From Prevotella sp. UBA6429 (GTDB lineage Bacteria; Bacteroidota; Bacteroidia; Bacteroidales; Bacteroidaceae), in the NCBI GenBank assembly GCA_002437285.1, contig DJOV01000103.1:15911-56926 (forward strand): DNA of 41,016 nucleotides, in the 5' to 3' direction. The notes beneath the pieces are model-generated. The model was not told the origin of the DNA. It was given only the letters and a program-made list of their open reading frames with translations, and made no database searches. The translations under genes were made by a program, and so were the position numbers. Numbering within the stretch: position 1 is the stretch's first letter; the number at the start of each line of letters is the position of its first letter. Shown here piece by piece: positions 1 through 8,223 of this stretch.

Positions 1-35
1 GATAAAGGGTATATCGCAACGCGATAAAGGGTATT
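1..35. repeat. Short direct repeat at window edge
   Basis: The 12-mer GATAAAGGGTAT occurs at 1-12 and again at 24-35, a 23-base period. The window starts inside it, so it may be the end of a longer tandem array or the end of an upstream gene. No gene is seen from 1 to 399 apart from the gene-start fragment at 155-196. A 7-bp hairpin (114-120 with 129-135) followed at some distance by six T (143-148) could be a weak terminator of an upstream gene. Confidence 0.4.
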
Positions 36-154
36 CTTTGGAACAATAACGTACAAATTAACTATCATTTACACTTTTAACAGAAATTAATCGGACAAAA
101 GCCATTTTTCCTTCTCTGGAAGGTCAACTCCAGAGGTGCCTGTTTTTTCAGAAT

Positions 155-196
155 TTACAAGACAAAAATACGAGAGTTGAATACATACAAATCCAT
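155..196 (-). pseudogene. Truncated gene start, left copy (MDLYVFN...)
   Basis: On the minus strand an ATG at 196 opens M-D-L-Y-V-F-N, then runs into unrelated sequence and stops at 155. The same seven residues and the DNA just upstream reappear at 7934 on the far side of the RHS module, where the reading continues further. Seen: the identical first codons and leader. Inferred: a remnant of the 5' end of a gene that was duplicated or broken when the RHS module arrived. Confidence 0.5.
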
Positions 197-238
197 CGTT
201 CGTTGGGGCGGGTTATCGTGTCCGCAAGGTTACGAAAA
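183..238. repeat. 56-bp direct repeat, left copy
   Basis: Bases 183-238 match 7921-7976 in the same orientation: the first 20 and last 26 positions are identical and only the middle 10 differ. The two copies bracket the whole RHS module. Each contains the leader and start codon of the same minus-strand gene, including a near-consensus Bacteroidetes -7 box (TAACCTTG read on the minus strand). Confidence 0.85.
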
Positions 239-338
239 AAGAACCGAGGTCTGCTGTTTGGATTAACAATGGATTGACAGAAAGATGAAAAAATGTATAG
301 TCATGGCAGAAAACCGCGTTACTTTCAGAAATATTATG

Positions 339-346
339 TACATTTG
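339..346 (+). promoter_or_regulatory. Probable -7 box for the RHS partner gene
   Basis: TACATTTG fits the Bacteroidetes -7 consensus TAnnTTTG and lies 53 bases before the ATG at 400. No clear TTTG -33 element stands 19-21 bases upstream, so strength is uncertain. Confidence 0.5.
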
Positions 347-399
347 CAAACGAGGGACAGATGAATGTTCCTGTAAGTAAGACCTAAACTTGAAGCCAT

Positions 400-825
400 A
401 TGAAGAGGATTCTGATCTTTTGCCTGCTTATCCTTTGTGTGTCTTTGCCCCTATTGGCGCAAAGTAGAGTTGGATTTGCCTACGACGCGGCGGGCAATCG
501 GGTGAAGAAGGAACTGAATGTCAACCCACCTCTGAAATCGGCAAAAAAATCAAAGACCTCATCGTTATGGGACAGCATAGACAAACGTTCTGTGCAAATC
601 ATCACGGACAATTCCACCGGAAACATCAAGGTTGTTTTCCTGAATGTCAACGAGGGAGACAAGCGCTCCCTATCATTTTACACCTCGGCGGGCGCAAAAA
701 TCTATGAGGCTGCGGTGGAGAGCGCCGAATGCCTTGTCAAGTTGTCAGACCGTCCCAGTGGTGTTTACCTGTTGACCATAACGATTAATGGCACGCCCTC
801 AACATGGAAAATAACAAAGAAATGA
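400..825 (+). CDS. Small secreted RHS-partner protein with C-terminal sorting-like tail
   Basis: A 141-residue secreted protein. Residues 1-20 are a clear signal peptide (MKRILIFCLL..., cleavage after LLAQ). Just after it is a single YD-like motif (FAYDAAGNRVKKE), the same motif that repeats in the large RHS protein downstream. The last ~75 residues look like a short beta-sandwich ending SGVYLLTITINGTPSTWKITKK, the GVYxxxI...K pattern of type-IX-secretion C-terminal domains of Bacteroidetes. The stop overlaps the ATG of the RHS gene by 4 bases (ATGA at 822-825), which suggests translational coupling. Inferred role: companion exported with, or helping to display, the RHS protein. The function is not established; confidence that it is a real gene is high because of the signal peptide, promoter and overlap. 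Confidence 0.85.
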   Translation: MKRILIFCLLILCVSLPLLAQSRVGFAYDAAGNRVKKELNVNPPLKSAKKSKTSSLWDSIDKRSVQIITDNSTGNIKVVFLNVNEGDKRSLSFYTSAGAKIYEAAVESAECLVKLSDRPSGVYLLTITINGTPSTWKITKK

Positions 826-3800
826 GACGCTTGCGTGATCATGCACCGCTCCTCGTCTGTTTCGTGTTGTGGGGAGTCATGGCGTCTCATGCCCGTTTGG
901 TGACCACTCATCCTCGTGTCAAGGCCAATGCGCCGCTGGGCAATAATGTCGCATGGTCTTGTGGCCTTGACACGCTTTCAGGCCCGATCTCTTATGACAT
1001 TACCCCAAAAGAGTATTTAAGCAAATCGAAATATACCACCTCTGTGGGCACTCCCTCTGCAACGTTTGAGGTGAATGCGCTTGGTGCCGCTGTTTACAGC
1101 GTGGATATAGAAACTCCCTCAGGAGGCGCTCTCGCCCCACACGTCAGCTTGACTTATAACAGCCAAGGCGATTACGGGCTTGCAGGATACGGCTTCAACA
1201 TTACAGGAATTTCCTCCATAACGCGCATGCCGAGTACTCTTGGGCAGGATGGCGAGATAAAGGGAATACGGCTTATGGAGGGCGACAACTATTGCCTGGA
1301 CGGGAAACGCTTGGTCCTGACTTCAGGGAAGGCTGGATGCGACGGGGCGACCTACTCTCCGTTGGGCAATCCTCATGTCAAAGTCACTCTTCATGGCCTG
1401 GACCGACCCAACAACACCATGTGGTTTGAGGTGAAAGACGAGGCAGGAAACATCTCGCTTTATGGCAATGACTATGAAACGCGCGTCATTTCAGTGGGAG
1501 GTTCTCTGCGATATGTTCTCGCGTGGTATGTCAGCTCCACGGAAGATGTGAGAGGTAACTCCATTAGTTACAGTTATTATGAGGGCGACTGTATGAAGTA
1601 TCCTAAGGAAATCACTTATGGCACAAACACGAAGGCAGATCGAGGCTTCGCCTGCCAAATCTCTTTCGGTTACGAGCCGCTCGGAGTTTCTTCCAGGCCA
1701 ATTGTGCTTGGTCCGGTAAAGGGAAGCATGGACAAGCGTATCGCCAGCATCACCACATCTGCCAATTCGCAGATTTACCGCAAGTATGTGCTTTCCTACG
1801 ACACGTCATCTGATTTGGGGCACACGCAGTTTGCGCGCCTAAAAAGCATCGTAGTCAGCAATGGAACGGGACAAAGCATGCCGCCCGTACGTGTCGATTG
1901 GAATGTCATGCCGTCTGCAGACGTGTCGGATAAGGAAACCGATTGGCCGACCGACAAATCCACAAAGCTTTTTGAAGAGGAGTCTAAGAGCTTTTTGGCT
2001 TGCGACCTCAACAATGACGGCATCAGTGACATAGTCCGCATCTCTCAGGTGGGCGTTTATGATTACGTTTCCTCCAAGACCTACAACAAGCACCAGGAGA
2101 CATGGCTCTTTGCCAACCTAAGCGATCGTGAAGACGGTTCCTTCGACCAACGTTCCTTACGTCTTCCCGACCAGGTCTCGTTTGCGAACATACAGGGCCA
2201 CATGACCTCACTTTCTGCGGTGGATGTGGACGGCGACGGCTACAACGATTTAGTGTTGCCCTACTTCATAGAGGATGGCCACAGCAAAGACCTTTGTTTT
2301 TATGTCGTCTTTGGGAAGGAGTTTGCCCGAGGCAGGGGTAAATGCCATCCCGTGTTGGGATACCAAGTCTATAAGGACTGCTCGTCACCACTCATGGCGA
2401 CAGGCAACTTCTCAGGCAACGGCAAGAGTGAACTCTTCTCCATGTCAGACGCACAGGAAAGTGACGGCACCTACCAGGCATGCATGATGACGCACATCTC
2501 CGACAGCGCTTTCTCCGCTGCGACATTCTCACTAACCATGCCGGAAAAGCCCAGGAAAATATTCACTGGTGACTACAATTCGGACGGTCTTGTGGACCTG
2601 TTGTTTACCAGCGACAACAAGTACACCATCTTCTACAACCAAGGCGGGACGGAGACGGACCGAAAGTTTTCCGACCAAAACAAGTGCACAGGTGTTGAGC
2701 TGACCGACAAGTGGCGCTTGGCACAGGGTGACTTTGACGGTGACGGTCGGATTGACTTTGTCTATCCCGATGGGCGTGACCTCAACATCGCCTTCAACCA
2801 GGGAAACGGAGGCTTTCGCATCGCGAAGCAAGTGGCCACGCTCGACCTTGGCGACGGCAAGTCCACCAAGGACAATGACAAGTACACCCTCTTGGCCTTA
2901 GACCAGGATGGCGACGGCAAGTCCGACGTTTTCGCTTGTAACGCCTATTATGAGTATCACGGTTTCCCGGAATGGAAATATTCATTCAACCGCGGATGCG
3001 CCACCTGGCTTTACTCAACCGGCAGCACATTGGTTCCTTACAAACAAGTTCGCATAAACCGTGAGGAGGACTTGCGGCAAGACCGAATATTTCTCGGCGA
3101 CTTTGACGGCAACGGAATCCTGGAAGTGGCAAACTGCGGAGGAAGCCTAAGCGGGGCAAAAGCCTCTAGTGAGGAGAGCATCCATGTGTATGGCACCAAC
3201 AACAGCAACATGGCGGAGAAAGGTCGGGTAAGGTGTATCACTGATGGCTATGGCAAATCCACACGAATAGACTATCTGCCTGGCACAAATCCTTCAGTGT
3301 ACGACAGCAGTGGCGAGTCAGCATACCCCATGGCCAATTGCACGCTCCCGCTTTCTCTTGTGTCAAGTGTCACAGTTGGTGGAGGTGCCTTTGCTGCCCA
3401 GGCCACGAATTATGGCTATGGCAGGTTGCAGCTCCACCTCAGGGGAGAAGGCGTGCTTGGCTTTGGCAAGGTGACCAATGAAAACAAGACGTTGAAAGTG
3501 AAGGATGAGACTGATGTCTTGGAATGGGATGTCCGGCGGTTCGTCCCGACAAAAATGAGAAAAACGGCAACAGTGGGGAGTGACGAGTCACAATCATTGA
3601 CCATCGTCGCCATCTCTGAACGTGCTGACGGCAATTATTTCCCTTATGTTTCCAGGCAGGAGAACAAGGATTGGCATGGCAATGAAGAGACGACAACAAA
3701 TGTGTACGACCTCGAGATATGCCAACCTGCAAGCACAACCACGACTTATGGTGGCGTGGACATGTACAAGAAGACGCAATATTCGGGATATGTCAACAAG

Positions 3801-6800
3801 GGAGGTGTGTGGCTACCAGGAAGTGTGACAAACATCCAAAAGCACGAGGACGACAAGCGGGAGTATGCCTTGACAACGACGTATGAGTACAATGACTTTG
3901 GCGAAACCACAGAAATGACGGAGGCAAGCAACACTCCACTTCCGTTGCAGCATCACTATACTTACGACGATTGGGGTAATGTGGTGAGCTCATTCGAATC
4001 GGGCACGGGTGTCGTGGCCGCTGTTCTGCATAAGGAATATGACACAACAGGGCGTTTTGTAACGAAAACCTACAATTCCGAATCGGGAGAACTGTACACC
4101 TATACCTATGACCTCTTCGGCAATATGCTGACGGAAAACGATTGTGGCAACGCATCGAAGCCGCTTACTACTGCCTACACTTACGATGGATGGGGGAACC
4201 GGCTGACGGCAGTCGACCCTTTTGGGCGAATCACAAAGTTTATCACGGATTGGGGGAACTCAAACGACAAGCGGTTTTATGTGCAGACATCCACAGAAGG
4301 CTCTCCCTTTGTGCGCACATGGTATGACGCATGCGGCAACAAGGTGCTTGTTGAATCTGTTGGCAGGGGCGACAAGATACTAAATGAGAACTTCACCTAC
4401 GATGACAAGGGAAGGGTGGCGAAGAAAGTGACAACGGATGGACGTTTGACCGTTACCCAGACATTGTCATACGATGATCACGGGCGAATCGTCTCAGAAA
4501 AATCAAGTGTGGGGCAACAAACAAGCCACACGTATGGTAACCGCATGGTAACGACAACCCGCAGTTCCCGCACGTGGACATGCGAAAAGGACGCATGGGG
4601 CAACAACGTGCGTTGTGTTGACCCATTGGGAGGGGAAGTGTCGTTCGCATACAATTCCAACGGCAAACCTGCGCGGATTTCCGCAAATGGAACAGCGACA
4701 ACGTTTGAGTATGACGACGCGGGGAACCAAACTGCCCTCGTGGATCCCGATGCCGGCAGGACGGAATACACTTATTCCGCAGATGGCAAGATACTCTCGC
4801 AGATGGACGCGCGCGGTGTGGAGACGGTCAGCACATATGATGCGGCAGGACGCATAGCCTCGGTTAAGTCGGGCGACATGTTGACCACTTACGCCTATGT
4901 GAATTCGGGCAATGGCGTCAACCAATTGGCTAAGGTTACCGCGGATGGCGGCTCGGTGGAGTATGATTATGACGAGTTTGGGAGAAAAGCCCGAGAGACG
5001 CGAAATATTTTTGGCCAAGGAAGTTATGTCTTTGGCTTCACTTACAATGATGCGGGGCAACTCTCCGAGACCACCTATCCTGGTGGCCTCAAGGTCAGTC
5101 ACAGTTACGACAAGTATGGCTTCCTCACGTCCTCCATGGCCAACGGGCAGAAGGTCTTCTCACTACTTTATGACAATGGGATGGAAGCCAAGTGGTGTTT
5201 TGATAACAAGCTCTGCACTTCCCGTCTCCATGACGACAAGGGATACCCCAAGACTTACAGTCTGCTGAAGGAAGATGAGGAAACAGGCCAACAGGGGCAA
5301 AAGCCCGGAGTGCAAGTTCCACGAGAAGCCTTGGACCGAATGAGCACATCCTTCGATTACTCCAACGGCAACTTGTTTCTCCGTCAACGCATAGGGGAAA
5401 GTGGTGACAGGTTTGACTACGATGGCCTTGACCGCCTGACACGCGTGTACGCCAAATCAGGGATTCCCATGGACATGTCCTACGATGTCAATGGCAACAT
5501 TGCCACCAAGTCGGGCATCGGGGCGTATAGTTATAGCTCTATGCGGCCACACGCTGTGTTTTCAGTGGACAACAGCAACCGCGTTATTCCCACGACGACC
5601 ATGTCCGCATCATACAACGGCATCAACAGAGTGTCATCGTTGAGCGACCAGGAACACGGGACCATGCATTTCACCTACGGCCCTGACGGACAAAGGTGGA
5701 CCACCCAATTGCGCAAGGACGGCAAGATGGTCCGCACCATAGTTTATGCCGGTGATTACGAAAAAGTCACGAAGAATGGCGTGATACGTGAGTTCTATTA
5801 TCTTGACGGAAACGCTATCGTCATCAAGCAGAACGGAACTTTCTCCTCCTATGTGGCCTTTACCGATTATCAGGGCAACATTTTGTCCGTCTTCGATGAG
5901 AATGCAAACAAGGTGTTTGACGCAGAATATGACCCGTGGGGCAAGCAAACCATTAGGATGAACACCATAGGATTGATTCGTGGATATACGGGCCATGAAA
6001 TGCTTGGTGACTTTGACGTCATCAACATGAACGGCCGCCTGTATGATCCTGTGCTTGGCGTGTTCTTCAGTCCTGACAACTTTGTGCAGGCTCCAACGGA
6101 TGCGCAGAGTTACAACCGCTATTCGTACTGCTTAAACAATCCTTTGAAATACACGGATCCCAGTGGCGAAATTTGGGGCTTGGCCATCAGCGCGGCCATT
6201 GGGGGTGTCATGAACTGGGCCTCACACGGTTTTCGCTTCAATGCCAGCGGCCTTGGATATTTTGCCACGGGAGCCCTGGCTGCCGGCGTGGCTGCCGGCG
6301 TGGCAGGGGGCGTGAATGTGGCCATGGCGGGAGGCAATTTCTGGCAAGGAGCGGTTGGCATGGCCGGAGGCGTGTCTTCCACGGGCTTTTTGGCCGGGGC
6401 CGTATCCGGTGCGAGTGCCGGACTTGCCGGCGGATTGGTGTCTGGTGTGGGCAACTCAATGGTGGAAGGGAACAGCTTAGGCAGGAGCCTTCTCGGCGGA
6501 CTGATGTCGGGAGGCTTCGGTGCATTGTCTGGGGGCGTAACAGGAGGCCTGGCGGCTGGGGCAGATGCCTTGGATGTGGAAACGAACTATTGGACGGGTA
6601 AGGCGGAACTCGACTTGGATGGCGCGTACTCATGCACTGAAAGCTTTAAAGATGCCATAAATAACCTAAAAAACAATATGGGAAGTATAAAAGGAAGGTA
6701 CGTAGGGAAATTTGAAGGCCAAAATGTCTATGAAACCAGATTATTAGGAAGTATTGATAATCGTGACTATGATGGATTTACTCTTCCATATCGAGGCATA

Positions 6801-7145
6801 TGCGTCGGTTCTGGCGTTTTCTCAAAGCAGAAGGCAGAAGGGCTTGCTATGATGCAGCACGAATTTGGACATGTCCTCCAATATAGAAAAGTAGGACAAT
6901 GGTCTTATTATAAGGTTATTGCAAAAGAAAGTATCCAAAACTGTATTTCGGATAAAATCCATCATACAAGTACCCATGATACTTTCTGGACAGAAACTTG
7001 GGCCAATTATTTATCAAAAGCTTATTTCGGTGTCAAATGGTTGGGAAAAGAAATTTATAAACCTACGTCGTTTTTGTTTTATTACCCATCCCATAATATT
7101 TGTGGTAGGTTAGCTAAAGAGAAATTCGGATTTTATATCCCATAA
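822..7145 (+). CDS. Giant RHS/YD-repeat Tc-type toxin with metallopeptidase-like tip
   Basis: About 2107 residues. An in-frame ATG at 804 exists, but 822 gives the 4-base overlap with the preceding gene and a cleaner signal peptide (MRRLRDHAPLLVCFVLWGVM). In order: an SpvB/TcdB N-terminal-like region (residues ~60-150, SGGALAPHVSLTYNS); FG-GAP/VCBS calcium-type repeats (DLNNDGISDI, DVDGDGYNDL, DFDGDGRIDF, DQDGDGKSDV, DFDGNGILEV, within ~400-780); many YD repeats; the RHS core end (GYTGHEMLGDFDVINMNGRL ... NPLKYTDPSGE, residues ~1725-1785); a Gly/Ala-rich, possibly membrane-active stretch (~1786-1925); and a tip with HEFGHVLQ near residue 2013 followed by TETWANYL, the HExxH plus downstream Glu arrangement of a zincin. 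Known: Tc B/C RHS shells enclose and deliver C-terminal toxins. Inferred: this is a Sec-exported polymorphic toxin whose tip is a zinc peptidase. DNA from about 6640 on is visibly more AT-rich than the core, as for exchangeable tips. Confidence 0.9.
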   Translation: MRRLRDHAPLLVCFVLWGVMASHARLVTTHPRVKANAPLGNNVAWSCGLDTLSGPISYDITPKEYLSKSKYTTSVGTPSATFEVNALGAAVYSVDIETPSGGALAPHVSLTYNSQGDYGLAGYGFNITGISSITRMPSTLGQDGEIKGIRLMEGDNYCLDGKRLVLTSGKAGCDGATYSPLGNPHVKVTLHGLDRPNNTMWFEVKDEAGNISLYGNDYETRVISVGGSLRYVLAWYVSSTEDVRGNSISYSYYEGDCMKYPKEITYGTNTKADRGFACQISFGYEPLGVSSRPIVLGPVKGSMDKRIASITTSANSQIYRKYVLSYDTSSDLGHTQFARLKSIVVSNGTGQSMPPVRVDWNVMPSADVSDKETDWPTDKSTKLFEEESKSFLACDLNNDGISDIVRISQVGVYDYVSSKTYNKHQETWLFANLSDREDGSFDQRSLRLPDQVSFANIQGHMTSLSAVDVDGDGYNDLVLPYFIEDGHSKDLCFYVVFGKEFARGRGKCHPVLGYQVYKDCSSPLMATGNFSGNGKSELFSMSDAQESDGTYQACMMTHISDSAFSAATFSLTMPEKPRKIFTGDYNSDGLVDLLFTSDNKYTIFYNQGGTETDRKFSDQNKCTGVELTDKWRLAQGDFDGDGRIDFVYPDGRDLNIAFNQGNGGFRIAKQVATLDLGDGKSTKDNDKYTLLALDQDGDGKSDVFACNAYYEYHGFPEWKYSFNRGCATWLYSTGSTLVPYKQVRINREEDLRQDRIFLGDFDGNGILEVANCGGSLSGAKASSEESIHVYGTNNSNMAEKGRVRCITDGYGKSTRIDYLPGTNPSVYDSSGESAYPMANCTLPLSLVSSVTVGGGAFAAQATNYGYGRLQLHLRGEGVLGFGKVTNENKTLKVKDETDVLEWDVRRFVPTKMRKTATVGSDESQSLTIVAISERADGNYFPYVSRQENKDWHGNEETTTNVYDLEICQPASTTTTYGGVDMYKKTQYSGYVNKGGVWLPGSVTNIQKHEDDKREYALTTTYEYNDFGETTEMTEASNTPLPLQHHYTYDDWGNVVSSFESGTGVVAAVLHKEYDTTGRFVTKTYNSESGELYTYTYDLFGNMLTENDCGNASKPLTTAYTYDGWGNRLTAVDPFGRITKFITDWGNSNDKRFYVQTSTEGSPFVRTWYDACGNKVLVESVGRGDKILNENFTYDDKGRVAKKVTTDGRLTVTQTLSYDDHGRIVSEKSSVGQQTSHTYGNRMVTTTRSSRTWTCEKDAWGNNVRCVDPLGGEVSFAYNSNGKPARISANGTATTFEYDDAGNQTALVDPDAGRTEYTYSADGKILSQMDARGVETVSTYDAAGRIASVKSGDMLTTYAYVNSGNGVNQLAKVTADGGSVEYDYDEFGRKARETRNIFGQGSYVFGFTYNDAGQLSETTYPGGLKVSHSYDKYGFLTSSMANGQKVFSLLYDNGMEAKWCFDNKLCTSRLHDDKGYPKTYSLLKEDEETGQQGQKPGVQVPREALDRMSTSFDYSNGNLFLRQRIGESGDRFDYDGLDRLTRVYAKSGIPMDMSYDVNGNIATKSGIGAYSYSSMRPHAVFSVDNSNRVIPTTTMSASYNGINRVSSLSDQEHGTMHFTYGPDGQRWTTQLRKDGKMVRTIVYAGDYEKVTKNGVIREFYYLDGNAIVIKQNGTFSSYVAFTDYQGNILSVFDENANKVFDAEYDPWGKQTIRMNTIGLIRGYTGHEMLGDFDVINMNGRLYDPVLGVFFSPDNFVQAPTDAQSYNRYSYCLNNPLKYTDPSGEIWGLAISAAIGGVMNWASHGFRFNASGLGYFATGALAAGVAAGVAGGVNVAMAGGNFWQGAVGMAGGVSSTGFLAGAVSGASAGLAGGLVSGVGNSMVEGNSLGRSLLGGLMSGGFGALSGGVTGGLAAGADALDVETNYWTGKAELDLDGAYSCTESFKDAINNLKNNMGSIKGRYVGKFEGQNVYETRLLGSIDNRDYDGFTLPYRGICVGSGVFSKQKAEGLAMMQHEFGHVLQYRKVGQWSYYKVIAKESIQNCISDKIHHTSTHDTFWTETWANYLSKAYFGVKWLGKEIYKPTSFLFYYPSHNICGRLAKEKFGFYIP

Positions 7146-7172
7146 AATATTTTATTAATTTAATTAATAGGT

Positions 7173-7634
7173 ATGAGCATTAATGATTTTTTTATGTTTG
7201 TGGTTATCGTTCTAGTTAGTTTAGGAGGATGTGCAGATTGCACAAAATATCGTGGTTATGTCGCCAGGAATTGTACGAGCGACACGTTGTTGATTGAAGT
7301 AACAATGTCTGACACCCTTGATGATTGGATGTATTGGGGTGTTCATCCTGGTGATACAGTTGTGCTGGGGTATCCTTATGATACCATCGAAGTCAACATA
7401 AGGGGGGAGAAGACGGCGTTTACTACTTATTACCGTGTTTCTCCTGATTCAGTCATGTCAGATGGACTTTATCCTTTCAACAAAGACTCGTGTTACATCT
7501 ATGCCATCAAGTGGCAGGATGCCACGCGCTACACGCGAGAGGAGATACATGCGAAAAAGCTATATGAGCGACGAGTGGTAAGAAAGCGGGACTTTGATGA
7601 AGACTGGGTGTATGATTTTATACCGATGCAATAG
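7173..7634 (+). CDS. Lipoprotein downstream of the RHS toxin; possible immunity or accessory protein
   Basis: 153 residues. The N terminus is hydrophobic and ends in a lipobox-like LGGC (residues 17-20), so a lipoprotein is likely. The rest is soluble, with YYRVSPDSV, YPFNKDSCYIYAIKW and an alternating charged C-terminal helix (EEIHAKKLYERRVVRKRDF). It starts 28 bases after the RHS stop in AT-rich DNA like the toxin tip. Position directly behind a polymorphic-toxin tip is where immunity genes usually sit, and a periplasm- or surface-anchored lipoprotein would suit a toxin acting outside the cytoplasm; that is inference. I do not recognise a named domain, and it could instead be an accessory protein of the RHS module. 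Confidence 0.75.
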   Translation: MSINDFFMFVVIVLVSLGGCADCTKYRGYVARNCTSDTLLIEVTMSDTLDDWMYWGVHPGDTVVLGYPYDTIEVNIRGEKTAFTTYYRVSPDSVMSDGLYPFNKDSCYIYAIKWQDATRYTREEIHAKKLYERRVVRKRDFDEDWVYDFIPMQ

Positions 7635-7794
7635 AGACTTTCTACATGCTGGAAAATGTCGAACATTATATGAAGCGATGGAAGGATGAGGTATAACAAC
7701 CCGTCATCAGAAATCGTGGTAGGACAGCCAATATGGTTTAGAACAGCGCCTCTCCCTGTCTGCCGTTTGTGAATACCACGCTGAAATCCCACAC

Positions 7795-7934
7795 CTTTTA
7801 TAACACGACTCCACCATCACATCTCCCTTGTCGGCCATCACGTGGGCCACCCTTCCTTGCATCTATGGCGTCATGCGCTCGCGGTTGGAAGCCAGCACAA
7901 TGTCGTGCTCAGGGTTGAAGACATACAAATCCAT
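7795..7934 (-). pseudogene. Broken start of a conserved gene (MDLYVFNPEHD...), right copy
   Basis: Minus-strand reading from the ATG at 7934 gives MDLYVFNPEHDIVLASNRER, then MTP and a stop (TAG, 7863-7865). The same frame continues past the stop with RVAHVMADKGDVMVES, which looks like the continuation of the same protein. The (V/I)FNPEHD(I/L)xLA start is, from memory, that of a protein widespread in Bacteroidetes and of uncertain function. Only the first ~45 codons remain, with an in-frame stop, so it is a pseudogene. Its first seven codons and leader are repeated at 155-238. Confidence 0.65.
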
Positions 7935-7976
7935 CGTTCGTGGGTTAGGGTTATCGTGTCCGCAAGGTTACGAAAA
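7921..7976. repeat. 56-bp direct repeat, right copy
   Basis: Partner of 183-238, same orientation, differing only in the central ten bases. It marks the right boundary of the RHS module. The stretch 7635-8223 has no intact gene: it holds the pseudogene, this repeat and the metK promoter and leader. Confidence 0.85.
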
Positions 7977-8051
7977 TAATCTCATCGTCACCCTTGGAGA
8001 TGCTTTTGCAGGCGTTCTTGCCTCCAAAAGCATTTTTTAATTCTCTTTTCC

Positions 8052-8082
8052 TTTGCCAATACGCCAAAAACACGTAACTTTG
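8052..8082 (+). promoter_or_regulatory. Promoter of metK
   Basis: TTTG at 8052-8055, a 19-base spacer, then TAACTTTG at 8075-8082: a full match to the Bacteroidetes primary sigma consensus. The ATG of metK follows at 8224, leaving a leader of about 135 bases. I see no SAM-riboswitch fold that I can name in that leader. Confidence 0.8.
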
Positions 8083-8223
8083 CACCCGCTTTAAAACATT
8101 TGTTTAACGTTGTGGAAGAATTTGGCTGCTTGCAACCACAGTAAAAAATGCTAAAACTGCAAAATCCCCCTAAGATTTTACGGTTACTCGCATGCGTTTC
8201 CACGTAAAAGAAAGTAATGTAAA

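Noticed and set aside
1..35. Possible CRISPR array at the left edge
   Set aside because: Only two 12-base units at a 23-base period, too short for repeats and spacers, and no cas genes are seen.
8083..8223. SAM riboswitch in the metK leader
   Set aside because: The leader is long enough, but I cannot see a conserved SAM-aptamer core; a covariance-model search would be needed.
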